Of a stretch of 60,000 nt of DNA, positions 51,001-52,806 are shown in pieces. A program made the position numbers and the translations under genes. This DNA is from Liolophura sinensis (taxonomy: Eukaryota > Mollusca > Polyplacophora > Chitonida > Chitonidae). The number at the start of each line of letters is the position of its first letter. The stretch's first letter is position 1. The notes beneath the pieces were generated by a model. The model saw only the letters and a list, made by a program, of their open reading frames with translations. It searched no databases and was not told the origin of the DNA. Location: NCBI RefSeq assembly GCF_032854445.1, contig NC_088298.1, positions 2,788,160 through 2,848,159 on the forward strand, in the 5' to 3' direction.

Positions 51001-51501
51001 CTAATATTCCTAACTAATATAAAACTAATGTGTTTAGTCCGGGGTAAAGCTGATATCAGGACTTGTGAATAACTGGGTCAAGCTGACAAAGCCAATTTTA
51101 TGCTGTCTTTTCAAGAGGAAGTGATTTTTACCAGCAAATTATTACCTTGCAAGACAACCAGGTGAACAGCAAAAACAACTTTTATGATCACTAGAAATAA
51201 ATGTCAGGGAAAATGCGTGATTCCATGTGAACTGGATTTTCACCACACTAAGGAGAGAGTTTTCATAGATTATCATGCTACTGTAACTCTTCTTATGTTT
51301 TACACATTACTTATGTCTTCTCCCCAGCACGCAGTCCATATGACCGTTGCAGGTGTGAAATGCGGCAATCATAACCTGGTTATCTTACCCCTGTTCGCAT
51401 CTGTACAGGGACTAAAGCCAGACAGAGGATATGATCATCAGCATTGGGTTCTCGTTGCTCTACAGCTATACAGGGGTTACTGGAGCAGTCAAAGATCAAC
51501 A
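1..51501 (-). CDS. Large multi-exon gene: WD40 + HEAT-like + basic disordered tail (WDR87/WDR97-like), both ends missing
   Basis: I assembled 26 exons by hand on the minus strand: 51389-51501, 50005-50049, 47941-48150, 47606-47679, 46665-46761, 41605-41673, 40646-40761, 38150-38216, 37361-37410, 34191-34501, 31066-31221, 26358-26446, 25385-25450, 24972-25092, 22180-22304, 19151-19323, 16816-16987, 8136-8264, 6632-6787, 4944-5742, 4445-4613, 3237-3305, 2880-2956, 1948-2090, 686-782 and 1-97. Every intron is GT-AG, all 25 junctions keep phase, and the joined frame has no stop. In order the product has a WD40 propeller part (about residues 1-241), a charged helical linker (264-568), an ARM/HEAT-like block (569-777), and a Ser/Lys/Arg-rich tail (778 onward). 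The domain order fits large WD-repeat proteins of the WDR87/WDR97 kind, several of which are linked to cilia or sperm tails; this name is inference. The start codon and stop codon lie outside the window. Extra symmetric exons could have been missed in the long introns. Confidence 0.85.
98..685. other. Intron 25
   Basis: Unique-looking AT-rich intron sequence. I see no repeat, gene or motif that I can support. Confidence 0.6.
686..782 (-). CDS. Exon 25 of 26
   Basis: The exon is phase 0 in and phase 1 out, with acceptor TTGTTGCAG and donor ATAG|GTGAGT. It encodes LNSSVNEITDSGFDSGISQD and ends TSSYKGGGI. 'DSGFDSGIS' resembles a DSG phosphodegron-like motif; function is not implied. A piece of this exon recurs in the intron at 850-880. 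Confidence 0.84.
783..1627. other. Intron 24, left part
   Basis: Contains a short duplicate of exon 25 sequence around 848-880 (agagtcagtgatctcattta on the + strand). Otherwise no recognisable feature. Confidence 0.55.
1628..1910 (+). repeat. SINE family B copy (5' part)
   Basis: Matches the element at 50142-50505: it has the 'gaatgctttggggttgaatatc' type start, 'acaatttttcagtcacatga' and the downstream 'ccagacatgacacccc' block. Two other copies, at 20470-20990 and 21605-21985, share the same body. The right end runs into intron sequence just left of exon 24's donor region. Confidence 0.65.
1948..2090 (-). CDS. Exon 24 of 26
   Basis: The exon is phase 1 in and phase 0 out, with acceptor GTTGCACAG and donor CAGCAG|GTGAGT. 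It encodes TPQQVQEKGVKAEKVAFSRE and ends with a Gln/Ser-rich stretch ('SQESQDQFSDQLSQQ'). Confidence 0.84.
2189..2273 (+). repeat. SINE family A fragment (3' end)
   Basis: Carries the 'tattcttgag...aatcaaataaataaata' tail typical of family A, with a diverged body. Truncated at the 5' side. Confidence 0.7.
2445..2850. repeat. Dispersed unclassified repeat, copy 1
   Basis: Shares blocks with 42990-43345, for example 'cagaaatgaca', 'atgaacat', 'gtagttcaaagtcattttta' and 'tgcc(c/t)caagaa', in the same order and orientation. The open frames in both copies are similar only because the DNA is. I see no tRNA head or terminal repeats. Confidence 0.55.
2880..2956 (-). CDS. Exon 23 of 26
   Basis: The exon is phase 2 in and phase 1 out, with acceptor CCTATCCAG and donor AAAG|GTACAT. 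It encodes KLHPRHSFIYRHYENQDASK then KMAVK. Of the three frames one has a stop, and only this one matches both neighbours. Confidence 0.78.
3237..3305 (-). CDS. Exon 22 of 26
   Basis: The exon is phase 2 in and phase 2 out, with acceptor TGTCGCAG and donor GAG|GTGAGT. It encodes LAVSEEERVMSATPSTPVDH then AE. Acidic then Ser/Thr/Pro-rich. Only this frame is free of stops and fits both neighbours. Confidence 0.8.
3396..4445 (-). repeat. 35-bp tandem array starting at exon 21 donor (~30 copies)
   Basis: The minus-strand unit reads roughly TTACAGGTGTTAAGGGGTGT + AAACATCCAGACGCA. Units are 34-36 bp and moderately diverged. The first unit is TTACAAAG|GTGAGGGGGTGA, that is, the exon 21 end plus its donor, so the array seems to have grown from the exon-intron boundary. 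Confidence 0.85.
4445..4613 (-). CDS. Exon 21 of 26; its donor abuts the 35-bp satellite
   Basis: The exon is phase 1 in and phase 2 out, with acceptor TTTATCAG and donor AAAG|GTGAGG. It starts ENFPQSKDIPTGALKDKEKQ and ends AENRNKLQ. It is lysine-rich and disordered. The tandem array at 3396-4445 starts exactly at the TTACAAAG|GTGAG junction. Confidence 0.86.
4944..5742 (-). CDS. Exon 20 of 26 (large basic, serine-rich disordered region)
   Basis: This 799-base exon is the largest. It is phase 0 in and phase 1 out, with acceptor CATTTTCAG and donor CCTG|GTAATT. It starts THKKRRASKAGKDSFRADDQ, passes through K/R/S-rich tracts, a poly-Ser run followed by acidic residues ('SSSSSEDVSWQMPNIDEDK'), and a Met-rich segment. 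It ends DLLWNYDNKEFQP. Composition indicates disorder. No enzyme motif is visible. The open frame on the opposite strand over 4816-5454 is a shadow. Confidence 0.88.
5743..6631. other. Intron 19 with a possible tRNA-derived SINE at ~6190-6400
   Basis: From about 6205 the + strand reads 'tggctctgatggttaaagca', an A-box-like stretch, and later 'gttttaatcc', a degenerate B box. A pyrimidine-rich body with 'ttaagtgcagagcttggcct' follows. This fits an old SINE of a third family. The rest of the intron shows nothing. Confidence 0.4.
6632..6787 (-). CDS. Exon 19 of 26 (end of helical block)
   Basis: This 52-codon exon is phase 0 to 0, with acceptor ACTCGACAG and donor GCG|GTTAGT. It encodes EEIFQRLARQAEGVLFPVIE and later NRLMGWLDDTSKP. 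The first half is a clear amphipathic helix. The second half becomes polar. Confidence 0.87.
6868..7695. repeat. 46-bp tandem array (~18 copies)
   Basis: The + strand unit is gattcgagggttctacccct + ggctgttacagtgatgcatc + tttgct. Variants split into 'tttgct' and 'ttggct' subtypes: the former sits mostly left, the latter right, with rising divergence toward the right end. It lies in intron 18, about 80 bp upstream of exon 19's acceptor. Confidence 0.93.
7696..8135. other. Intron 18, right part
   Basis: AT-rich and unique-looking. No feature supported. Confidence 0.5.
8136..8264 (-). CDS. Exon 18 of 26 (HEAT-like)
   Basis: This 43-codon exon is phase 0 to 0, with acceptor ATTGGCAG and donor GAG|GTATAT. 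It encodes PTIRNEATLAIQKVLGVNNK and ends MDNLGNE. It continues the HEAT helix begun in exon 17 across the satellite-filled intron. A degenerate copy of its acceptor lies about 120 bp upstream at 8384. Confidence 0.88.
8256..8435. repeat. Duplicated acceptor region of exon 18
   Basis: The + strand blocks 8256-8310 and 8375-8432 are degenerate copies: both have 'ggttggctg..gattag' followed by 'ggacacaaaaacac' and 'atcaactgtga'. The outer one recreates an AG|CCAACCA acceptor on the minus strand at 8384. Reading on from it meets a stop within about 20 codons. Confidence 0.7.
8462..16863 (-). repeat. 100-bp satellite (~84 copies) made of exon 17's 3' end plus its 5' splice site
   Basis: The minus-strand unit is GACAAGGAGAACACGATGGG + GCTGATGTCCAAACTGGTGG + ACAATAGT|GTAAGGGGAGG + about 50 intron bases ending GGTGGGGATTAAGG. 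The first 48 bases match the end of exon 17 (MGLMPKLVDNS) and the rest matches the start of the intron. The rightmost unit is the real exon end (16816-16863). The period is strictly 100 bp with a few 98-101-bp units. Long frames in both directions come from repetition. It contains a ~3.8-kb internal duplication. Confidence 0.97.
16816..16987 (-). CDS. Exon 17 of 26 (HEAT-like); its 3' end seeds the 100-bp satellite
   Basis: The exon is phase 2 in and phase 0 out, with acceptor CCATCACAG and donor AATAGT|GTAAGG. It encodes AQGLPNQIEEDLVKALLSQL and later DSIWMLGELGFDS and MGLMPKLVDNS. Joining to exon 18 gives 'LVDNSPTIRNEATLA', a natural HEAT helix-B pattern, which fixes the donor at 16815. The last ~48 coding bases plus the first ~52 intron bases are the founder of the 84-copy array to the left. 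Confidence 0.9.
16988..17301. other. Intron 16, left part
   Basis: Unique AT-rich intron sequence. Nothing supported. Confidence 0.5.
17302..17515 (-). repeat. SINE family A copy, diverged
   Basis: Shows, on the + strand, 'tttatttatttatttgat', 'aatatttcacttatac', 'aggttgctgacagaccttcc' and a fragment of the tRNA-like end ('ctcggccacagaggtg'). Element orientation is minus. Confidence 0.8.
17628..17894 (-). repeat. SINE family A, near full length with tRNA-like head (reference copy)
   Basis: On the minus strand it starts GGCCTCCGTGGCTCAGTTGG + TTAGCGCAGCG, an A-box region (TGGCTCAGTTGG). A B-box-like GAGTTCAAGTCC follows, then a conserved core (AACCTGCGGATGGTTGTGGG, GTGAAATATTCTTGAGTACG) and an AAATAAATAA tail. 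This layout and core resemble the RUDI/V-SINE elements of molluscs. The family name is from memory and not checked. Confidence 0.88.
18158..18292 (-). repeat. SINE family A, 5'-truncated
   Basis: Tail and core only ('gttttacgccatactcaagaa', 'accatccgcaggttgatggc'). No tRNA head. Confidence 0.8.
18293..19150. other. Intron 16, right part
   Basis: No repeat or gene recognised. Confidence 0.5.
19151..19323 (-). CDS. Exon 16 of 26 (start of ARM/HEAT-like block)
   Basis: The exon is phase 0 in and phase 2 out, with acceptor AATTGGCAG and donor GA|GTGAGT. It encodes ADIQMKGAEIFLRIMKEDWF and later LHIIATLLSIIESDDPTINR. Paired amphipathic helices separated by 'DDPTI' turns are typical of HEAT/ARM repeats. 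Confidence 0.87.
19342..19580 (-). repeat. SINE family A with tRNA-like head
   Basis: Core ('atatttcacttataccatgg', 'aaccacccgcgggttgctgc') followed by 'gagctggacttgaactcaca' and the head 'gtcggccacggaggc' on the + strand. Small internal deletion near the oligo-G region. Confidence 0.82.
20120..20243. repeat. Perfect 44-bp inverted repeat (hairpin)
   Basis: The left arm 20120-20163 (caacaatggaatatctccgt...) and right arm 20200-20243 are exact reverse complements around a 36-base loop. Pairing continues outward with a few mismatches for about 20 more bases per arm. Sequences similar to the flanks ('aacattttgtttaaca') also occur at ~20025 and ~20270. Confidence 0.9.
20470..20990. repeat. SINE family B interrupted by a family A SINE
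   Basis: The family B body is split: 'acaatttttcagtcatgtga' and 'caaggagtc' end at ~20510, and 'gaggagttagtaggtgtgtc' resumes at ~20770. Between lies a full family A SINE (20512-20769, minus orientation) ending in the head 'cagccgtggaggcccc'. The repeated 'aggagt' flanks look like a short target duplication. Confidence 0.75.
21478..21582. repeat. 23-bp tandem repeat (4-5 copies)
   Basis: The unit is attaccaagtaaacatcgaa + gat, near perfect. Related 'ttaccaagtaaataaataa' units recur at 22050-22165 on the far side of the SINE cluster. Confidence 0.88.
21605..21985. repeat. Second nested pair: SINE B containing SINE A
   Basis: Family B sequence ('gaggagtcattaggtgtgtg' to 'tatattatgtttt') is interrupted by a family A copy in plus orientation (~21660-21813, ending 'aataaatatataaata') and resumes with 'gctgtgttttcttgtggcag' and the 'cacagtcacattatattcac' block. 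Confidence 0.75.
22050..22165. repeat. AT-rich degenerate tandem repeat
   Basis: Five imperfect copies of 'attaccaagtaaataaataac'. It ends within ~15 bases of the exon 15 donor. Confidence 0.7.
22180..22304 (-). CDS. Exon 15 of 26 (basic/acidic linker)
   Basis: The exon is phase 1 in and phase 0 out, with acceptor AATTTCAG and donor CTT|GTGAGT. It encodes KLKLGQFEGEVRPRRASMAV then KDRRKSKRLDDLNDDEPVTF. The cluster RRAS with KDRRKSKR could be a phosphorylation or nuclear-localisation type motif; that is inference. Confidence 0.83.
22305..23595. other. Intron 14, left part
   Basis: AT-rich and unique-looking. I see no supported feature. The open frames here are short and lack coding character. 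Confidence 0.5.
23600..24035. repeat. 83-bp tandem repeat (~5 copies)
   Basis: The unit is cgcagccgtgcatctgtagc + taggttattgaagcagggta + gctggagctccatgtacatg + atatagtagtcctaccgtat + caa. Copies are about 95% alike. Confidence 0.92.
24972..25092 (-). CDS. Exon 14 of 26 (low-complexity linker)
   Basis: The exon is phase 0 in and phase 1 out, with acceptor CATCAACAG and donor ACA|GTATGT. It encodes LNAAGHKVERSATTGPSSSS and on to KNKQLD. It is serine/alanine-rich and probably disordered. Confidence 0.8.
25385..25450 (-). CDS. Exon 13 of 26 (very basic)
   Basis: This 22-codon exon is phase 0 to 0, with acceptor TGTTTACAG and donor AAG|GTCAGT. It encodes RTMKYRYQVNKRRAPMRRRL then KK. The acceptor is directly followed, going upstream in the gene, by a CAGA-type microsatellite. 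Confidence 0.8.
25451..25640. repeat. CAGA-rich microsatellite next to exon 13 acceptor
   Basis: An irregular cagacagtcagtcagacagt type tract. On the minus strand it supplies a CTGT-rich pyrimidine stretch immediately upstream of the TTTACAG acceptor. Confidence 0.8.
26358..26446 (-). CDS. Exon 12 of 26 (basic linker)
   Basis: The exon is phase 1 in and phase 0 out, with acceptor TTTTTCAG and donor ATG|GTAACT. It encodes YVPNSVVRKRFGQKFGLSEE then DKHGTRLRM. A second frame is open, but only this one fits both neighbours. Confidence 0.8.
26811..26950 (-). repeat. SINE family A, 5'-truncated
   Basis: Shows 'tttatttgattggtgttcta', 'tatttcgcttacacgacggc' and 'catccacaggttgctgggaa'. No head. Confidence 0.8.
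27010..29858. repeat. 128-bp satellite (~22 copies) that includes a SINE segment
   Basis: The + strand unit is aaaatgagaaacatcattcc + ctcaagattgaatacctact + cttcacatttacagcggaag + atctgacagcttactaccaa + atgtgacttgtgggaaggtc + tggcaacaaacctgggacgg + tcaagggc. The last ~45 bases match the family A SINE core (gaaggtctggcagcaacct...). At the right edge the last unit runs directly into the remainder of a SINE. Confidence 0.95.
29815..29966 (+). repeat. SINE family A copy fused to the 128-bp array
   Basis: From 'gggaaggtctggcaacaaac' the sequence continues as SINE core ('gggtttccccagggttctgc', 'gtgaaatattcttgagtgca') to the tail 'caatcaaataaataaataaa'. It appears to be the parent that donated the SINE part of the satellite unit. 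Confidence 0.85.
30235..30650. repeat. 66-bp tandem repeat, 6 copies in dimer pattern
   Basis: The unit is tgcacaatccttgggtcagg + ggctggcaacaacagaaata + catattcagtaggtttccta + ctttgt. Copies alternate between 'ggctggg/tgtaca' and 'ggctggc/tgcaca', giving a 132-bp higher-order unit. Since 66 is a multiple of three, several frames stay open on both strands. The 238-codon frame on + (29983-30699) is a product of this. Confidence 0.93.
31066..31221 (-). CDS. Exon 11 of 26 (amphipathic helix + proline segment)
   Basis: The exon is phase 1 in and phase 1 out, with acceptor TGTTTGCAG and donor CAC|GTAAGG. It encodes ERDWRAALEENVRLTELKLD and onward to AVGPPTPP. The first 35 residues have a heptad-like charged and hydrophobic pattern suggesting a short coiled coil. 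Confidence 0.85.
31676..32222. mobile_element. Candidate MITE with degenerate terminal inverted repeats
   Basis: The left end GGGCCCGCTTACCAGAAGGG + ATCGTGGCTACAATCGACTG and the reverse complement of the right end (GGGCCTCCTGCACTATAAGG + ATTGTAAGCCTAAGTTGATT) are alike in layout, and both continue TGTAAA(C/T)CACT. Internal 'acgattgtaaca' words repeat. No transposase frame. No target duplication was established. Confidence 0.45.
32223..33300. other. Intron 10, unique part
   Basis: AT-rich with short frames. Nothing recognised. Confidence 0.5.
33315..33519 (-). repeat. SINE family A with 12-bp target-site duplication
   Basis: Flanked by exact direct repeats ccttcaagttta at 33303-33314 and 33520-33531. 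The element runs from the TTATTT tail to 'gaactcacagcgactg', so its tRNA head is truncated. The intact duplication marks a real retroposition event. Confidence 0.92.
33700..33850. repeat. 48-bp tandem repeat (3 copies)
   Basis: The unit is ctctaatttccatccatcac + ggtatacttgtttaatttac + tctctacg. It ends where a SINE fragment begins. Confidence 0.88.
33850..33946 (+). repeat. SINE family A fragment
   Basis: Plus-orientation 3' part: 'ccggtttccaccaaccacaa', 'cattcttcagcaaggcataa' and the tail 'caccaatcaaacaagt'. Diverged. Confidence 0.7.
34191..34501 (-). CDS. Exon 10 of 26 (charged helical linker)
   Basis: This 311-base exon is phase 2 in and phase 1 out, with acceptor AATGACAG and donor CCA|GTAAGT. 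It begins FESKKLPTFSTNPERRRSQL and contains helical stretches such as 'WRILDDVAQHCLHAQKLQDK' and the basic 'RRLAKMAKQQHQM'. No named domain is recognised. Confidence 0.88.
34502..35224. other. Intron 9, left part
   Basis: No feature recognised. Confidence 0.5.
35229..36885. repeat. 44-bp tandem array (~33 copies) split by a SINE
   Basis: The unit is ggcaagatggacaaaatgga + aagatggaacaaactcactc + atac, with many length variants and a 'gcatggga' subtype alternating with an 'aagatgga' subtype. Long + strand frames (for example 35456-35998) come from the repetition. Confidence 0.93.
36100..36259 (-). repeat. SINE family A inserted in the 44-bp array, 14-bp target duplication
   Basis: Exact flanking repeats ggaaaaatggaaca lie at 36086-36099 and 36260-36273. 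The element is 5'-truncated, ending at 'tacgtccggaga'. The satellite was already present when it inserted. Confidence 0.93.
37361..37410 (-). CDS. Exon 9 of 26 (linker)
   Basis: This 50-base exon is phase 0 in and phase 2 out, with acceptor ATCTTTCAG and a strong donor TC|GTAAGT. It encodes DENREDPLPFNNKLRL. It is small but is supported by both splice sites and by matching phases on either side. Confidence 0.78.
37728..37995 (-). repeat. Old SINE copy with tRNA-like head
   Basis: A diverged core ('tggctgtttaatgccgtttt', 'cagcagtcagcctaatgtg') is followed by a head that reads, on minus, GGCAGCTCAAATGGTAGAAG + CGCTGGC, an A-box-like stretch. The core and the head may come from two different elements. 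Confidence 0.55.
38150..38216 (-). CDS. Exon 8 of 26 (end of propeller)
   Basis: The exon is phase 2 in and phase 0 out, with acceptor AATGTTTCAG and donor AAG|GTAAAC. Read in the phase set by exon 7 it encodes SVSICRYLPSYLLETVVKKH then FK. A RYLP motif leading into a helix fits the transition out of a WD40 domain. The two other frames are also open but do not match the neighbours' phases. Confidence 0.83.
38296..38517 (+). repeat. SINE family A, plus orientation, 10-bp target duplication
   Basis: Flanked by tgacatggtc at 38286-38295 and 38518-38527. Contains the B-box-like gagttcaagtcc, core, and AAATAAATAA tail. The A-box side of the head is missing. Confidence 0.92.
38847..38985 (-). repeat. 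SINE family A, 5'-truncated
   Basis: Core from 'aatttatttgattcgtgttt' to 'accatctgcaggttgttgcc'. Possible 8-bp flanking repeat aaattctt. Confidence 0.8.
39455..39695. repeat. Degenerate ~40-bp tandem repeat (6 copies)
   Basis: Repeated 'ttttctcatgttcacaaatc' + 'caa(t/g)gaatat', increasingly diverged to the left. Confidence 0.75.
39990..40037 (-). repeat. SINE family A tail fragment
   Basis: Only 'cttgattgatgttttacgct' + 'gtactctagaatg' remains, just left of the 39-bp array. Confidence 0.65.
40048..40325. repeat. 39-bp tandem repeat (~7 copies)
   Basis: The unit is tcactctaactgcttacgtg + tcaccagttgccaactgtc, with some shortened units. Confidence 0.9.
40646..40761 (-). CDS. Exon 7 of 26 (WD40, ends with canonical IWD)
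   Basis: The exon is phase 0 in and phase 2 out, with acceptor TTTGTGCAG and donor GT|GTAAGT. It starts IWDAENNLVRELSFGDTLQG and ends GFERLVV. The IWD tripeptide closes the blade begun in exon 6. The rest looks like the next blade ('GVCFANQRGDILAGF'). Confidence 0.88.
41325..41420 (-). repeat. SINE family A fragment
   Basis: 'ttgattggtattttatgccg', 'gaatatttcacttatatgac' and 'gaggaaaccggggaaagcct'. Truncated. Confidence 0.75.
41605..41673 (-). CDS. Exon 6 of 26 (WD40)
   Basis: This 23-codon exon is phase 0 to 0, with acceptor GTCATTAG and donor AAG|GTGAGA. It encodes VSGLDCCSALRLFVTAANDG then LVK. Together with exon 7 it completes the classic WD40 ending 'FVTAANDGLVKIWD'. Confidence 0.88.
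41738..41985 (-). repeat. SINE family A with tRNA-like head
   Basis: Core, 'gagctggacttaaactcact', then a head 'tagcatgctaaccactagac' + 'cagagaggctcc' on the + strand. Diverged in the tail. Confidence 0.8.
42240..42905. repeat. 83-bp tandem repeat (~8 copies)
   Basis: The unit is tgacaatgtgtatataggtg + aaaggaaaggtgtacttcag + taggagaactgcactgattg + cttgctgcaccgtttcccac + ctg. Frames offset by exactly 83 bp open in turn on the minus strand. A family A SINE scrap ('ttcacttatacaacggcggt') sits at its left edge. On minus each unit carries a pyrimidine-rich stretch ending CACAG|GTGGG. Confidence 0.93.
42990..43345. repeat. Dispersed unclassified repeat, copy 2
   Basis: Counterpart of 2445-2850 (shared 'tgtagttcaaagtcattttt' and neighbouring blocks). 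It lies between two satellites in intron 5. Confidence 0.55.
43380..46400. repeat. 75/76-bp satellite, first array (~40 copies)
   Basis: The + strand unit is ggctcacttacatcagaaca + cttggttaccacctttataa + cacagccagtggtttagtgg + ttgctccctcactaa (75 bp), or 'ctctacaaacacag' in the 76-bp form. The 75-bp units keep a 25-codon frame open, giving frames such as 45780-46403 that are not genes. The right edge passes through 'agcacctgtcaggtagtggt' into unique intron. Confidence 0.97.
46665..46761 (-). CDS. Exon 5 of 26 (WD40)
   Basis: The exon is phase 2 in and phase 0 out, with acceptor CCTTATAG and donor CAG|GTAAAT. It encodes VTMVKVDLAAKKFIDGKLSG and ends STFDDHTAQ. 'FDDHTAQVSGLDC', formed with exon 6, is a recognisable start of a WD40 repeat. 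A copy with only a synonymous change is at 58578-58674. Confidence 0.86.
46795..47050 (-). repeat. SINE family A, diverged, in intron 4
   Basis: 'ttatttacttgattgatgtt' through 'gagctggacttgaactcata' and the head 'cacttggctgtggggaccc'. A short deletion removes a piece present in the copy at 58710-58990. Confidence 0.8.
47080..47606 (-). repeat. 25-bp donor-site satellite (~20 copies)
   Basis: The minus-strand unit is GCCTCACAGGTGAGTTTATA + TGCCA. The first unit is the real exon 4 end and 5' splice site (CACAG|GTGAGT). Several later units keep a consensus-grade CAG|GTGAGT. Divergence increases away from the exon. Confidence 0.9.
47606..47679 (-). CDS. Exon 4 of 26 (WD40); its donor seeds a 25-bp satellite
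   Basis: The exon is phase 0 in and phase 2 out, with acceptor GTGCTCACAG and donor CACAG|GTGAGT. It encodes VRFDATPLYVSMFENIVCAV followed by LQPH. The sequence CCTCACAG|GTGAGTTTATATGCC at its end is the repeating unit of the tandem array that follows in the intron. An intact copy lies at 59572-59645. Confidence 0.85.
47941..48150 (-). CDS. Exon 3 of 26 (WD40, two blades)
   Basis: This 70-codon exon is phase 0 to 0, with acceptor ATATGTCAG and donor ACA|GTAAGT. It starts VTLLDSDSHTLSTVIKLHG and includes a glycine-rich loop and 'LVSAGANNNVKVTDV', a degenerate WD40 strand pattern in which the WD dipeptide is replaced by TD. An identical partial copy sits at 59908-60000. Confidence 0.87.
48151..48600. 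other. Intron 2, left part; scraps of tRNA-like SINE
   Basis: 'cggcttgaaccaccgacc' (48251-) and 'gttttgaacctgcaacctct' (48460-) look like B-box ends of minus-oriented SINEs. Too short and diverged to classify. Confidence 0.4.
48610..48725 (-). repeat. SINE family A, truncated, 12-bp target duplication
   Basis: Flanked by cccactgtttga at 48598-48609 and 48726-48737. Tail and core only. Confidence 0.9.
48879..49365. repeat. Long foldback of two tRNA-like SINEs
   Basis: About 160 bp at 48921-49082 and 49201-49363 are imperfect inverted copies (shared 'tattatcattaataggga', 'gcaggttttgaaccagcg', 'agaaggtagttgacc'). On the + strand the right arm reads 'gttggtcgagtggtctagac' then 'gctggttcaaaacctgcagt', resembling A and B boxes of a Leu/Ser-type tRNA. 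A smaller inverted repeat (cagacaggttt) lies in the centre. Confidence 0.85.
49565..49735 (-). repeat. Third tRNA-like SINE
   Basis: The minus strand reads GGCCACATAGCCAATGGTTT + AATATAGCCCC and later GTGTGGGTTCAAGCCCAGCC, giving A- and B-box-like motifs about 50 bases apart. The body continues to ~49565. Confidence 0.6.
50005..50049 (-). CDS. Exon 2 of 26 (WD40)
   Basis: This is a 15-codon exon, phase 0 to 0, with acceptor TTCCATAG and donor GAG|GTATGT. It encodes VTEDMLTFVGHANGE. The 'FVGHANGEV' stretch crossing into exon 3 looks like the start of a WD40 repeat (GH dipeptide). Confidence 0.85.
50142..50505 (-). repeat. SINE family B, full length (reference copy)
   Basis: The + strand goes from (gagt)n and 'gcttggggtttaacatcata' to 'ctgtgctatcggggccg'. 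On minus the head is CGGCCCCGATAGCACAGATC, followed by a B-box-like stretch near GATCCAGGATCAATCCTGG. The (ACTC)n stretch is the tail. This is the copy that defines the family for the fragments at 1.6, 20.5 and 21.6 kb. Confidence 0.78.
50506..51388. other. Intron 1
   Basis: Unique AT-rich sequence with no supported feature. Confidence 0.5.
51389..51501 (-). CDS. Exon 1 of 26 seen (WD40 blade)
   Basis: The acceptor is TCTACAG and the donor is GGG|GTAAGA. The exon enters in phase 1 and leaves in phase 0. It encodes VLIFDCSSNPCIAVEQ and onward to QMRTG. The 'LIFD' strand ending followed by a loop is a degenerate WD40 strand c/d. The 46-bp satellite begins within about 10 bases of this acceptor. 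Earlier exons lie to the right, outside the contiguous copy. Confidence 0.82.
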
Positions 51502-51509
51502 CTGTAGAC

Positions 51510-52165
51510 AGACACAGAAGAGACAGGTGCAAAACAGGGAACAGGATACAGGTGTGTAAACTGAACAGACACGTGTAAAACAGGGAACAGGACACAGGTG
51601 TGTTCTTAGAAACAGACACGTGTAAAACAGGGAACAGGACACAGGTGTGTTCATAGAACAGCAGGTGTAAAACAGGGAACAGGACACAGGGTCTTGTTCA
51701 TAGAAACAGACAGGTGCAAAAACAGGGAACAACACACAGGTGTGTAAACTGAACAGACACGTGTAAAACAGGGAACAGGACACAGGTGTGTTCATAGAAC
51801 AGACAGGTGCAAAACAGGGAACAACACACAGGTGTGTACACTGAACAGACACGTGTAAAACAGGGAACAGGACACAGGTGTGTTCATAGAACAGACAGGT
51901 GCAAAACAGGGAACAACACACAGGTGTGTACACTGAACAGACACGTGTAAAACAGGGAACAGGACACCGGTGTGTTCATAGAACAGACAGGTGCAAAACA
52001 CAGAACAACACACAGGTGTGTAAACTGACACAGACACGTGTAAAACAGGGAACAACACACAGGTGTGTTCACAGAACAGACAGGTGTAAAACAGGGAACA
52101 ACACACAGGTGTAAACAGGGAACAACACACAGGTGCAAAACAGGGAACAACACACAAGTGTGTTT
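51510..52165. repeat. ~45-bp tandem array in dimer pattern (~15 copies), abutting exon 1 acceptor
   Basis: The + strand unit is gaacagacaggtgcaaaaca + gggaacaacacacaggtgtg + tacact, alternating with an 'acgtgtaaaacagggaacag' + 'gacacaggtgtgttcata' form. On minus the units are pyrimidine-rich and lie directly upstream of the acceptor at 51502. Open frames on both strands are artefacts. Confidence 0.9.
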
Positions 52166-52606
52166 ATATATCACACAAAACGGATAGATAGTGTAAATGT
52201 AGAACATACAGGTGTAAATGTAGAACAGGTAGGTGGAACAGACAGAAACAAATACAGTAGGCATAACAGAGAACACATAACACTGAAAAGATAGAGTACA
52301 TGTAGCTTGTACAACAGAGAACACAACTTACACTTAGAATAGATTGGTGAAAACAAAAAACAACATACACATGTGCAGTACACACATGTTAGGGACAGTG
52401 AACACACACAGAGCAGATAGATGGAAATAAAAAACATGCTAGCATATAGGTGTACACGCCCCACTACCACACTTGAGTTGGAAACGAAGGACAATGTGCA
52501 GATGTAAATGGAAAACAGTAAGCTGGGTACAGTGAAGGCACACAGAAGAACTGTGGAAACAAAGAACACCATACAGATATAGTATAAAAAAATATATAAT
52601 GTAAAA
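52166..52606. other. Degraded continuation of the repeat up to the gap
   Basis: Scattered 'acaggtgtaaatgtagaaca' and 'ggtacagtgaaggcacaca' motifs suggest decayed units. Nothing else is recognised. Confidence 0.5.
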
Positions 52607-52806
52607 NNNNNNNNNNNNNNNNNNNNNNNNNNNNNNNNNNNNNNNNNNNNNNNNNNNNNNNNNNNNNNNNNNNNNNNNNNNNNNNNNNNNNNNNNNNNNN
52701 NNNNNNNNNNNNNNNNNNNNNNNNNNNNNNNNNNNNNNNNNNNNNNNNNNNNNNNNNNNNNNNNNNNNNNNNNNNNNNNNNNNNNNNNNNNNNNNNNNNN
52801 NNNNNN
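52607..52806. other. Assembly gap, exactly 200 N
   Basis: The round number suggests a placeholder of unknown true length. The right side starts inside the 75/76-bp satellite. Confidence 0.98.

Noticed and set aside
51496-52324. Cysteine-rich repetitive frames on minus
   Set aside because: They come from the ~45-bp satellite. The cysteines are a by-product of TGT/TGC in the repeat.
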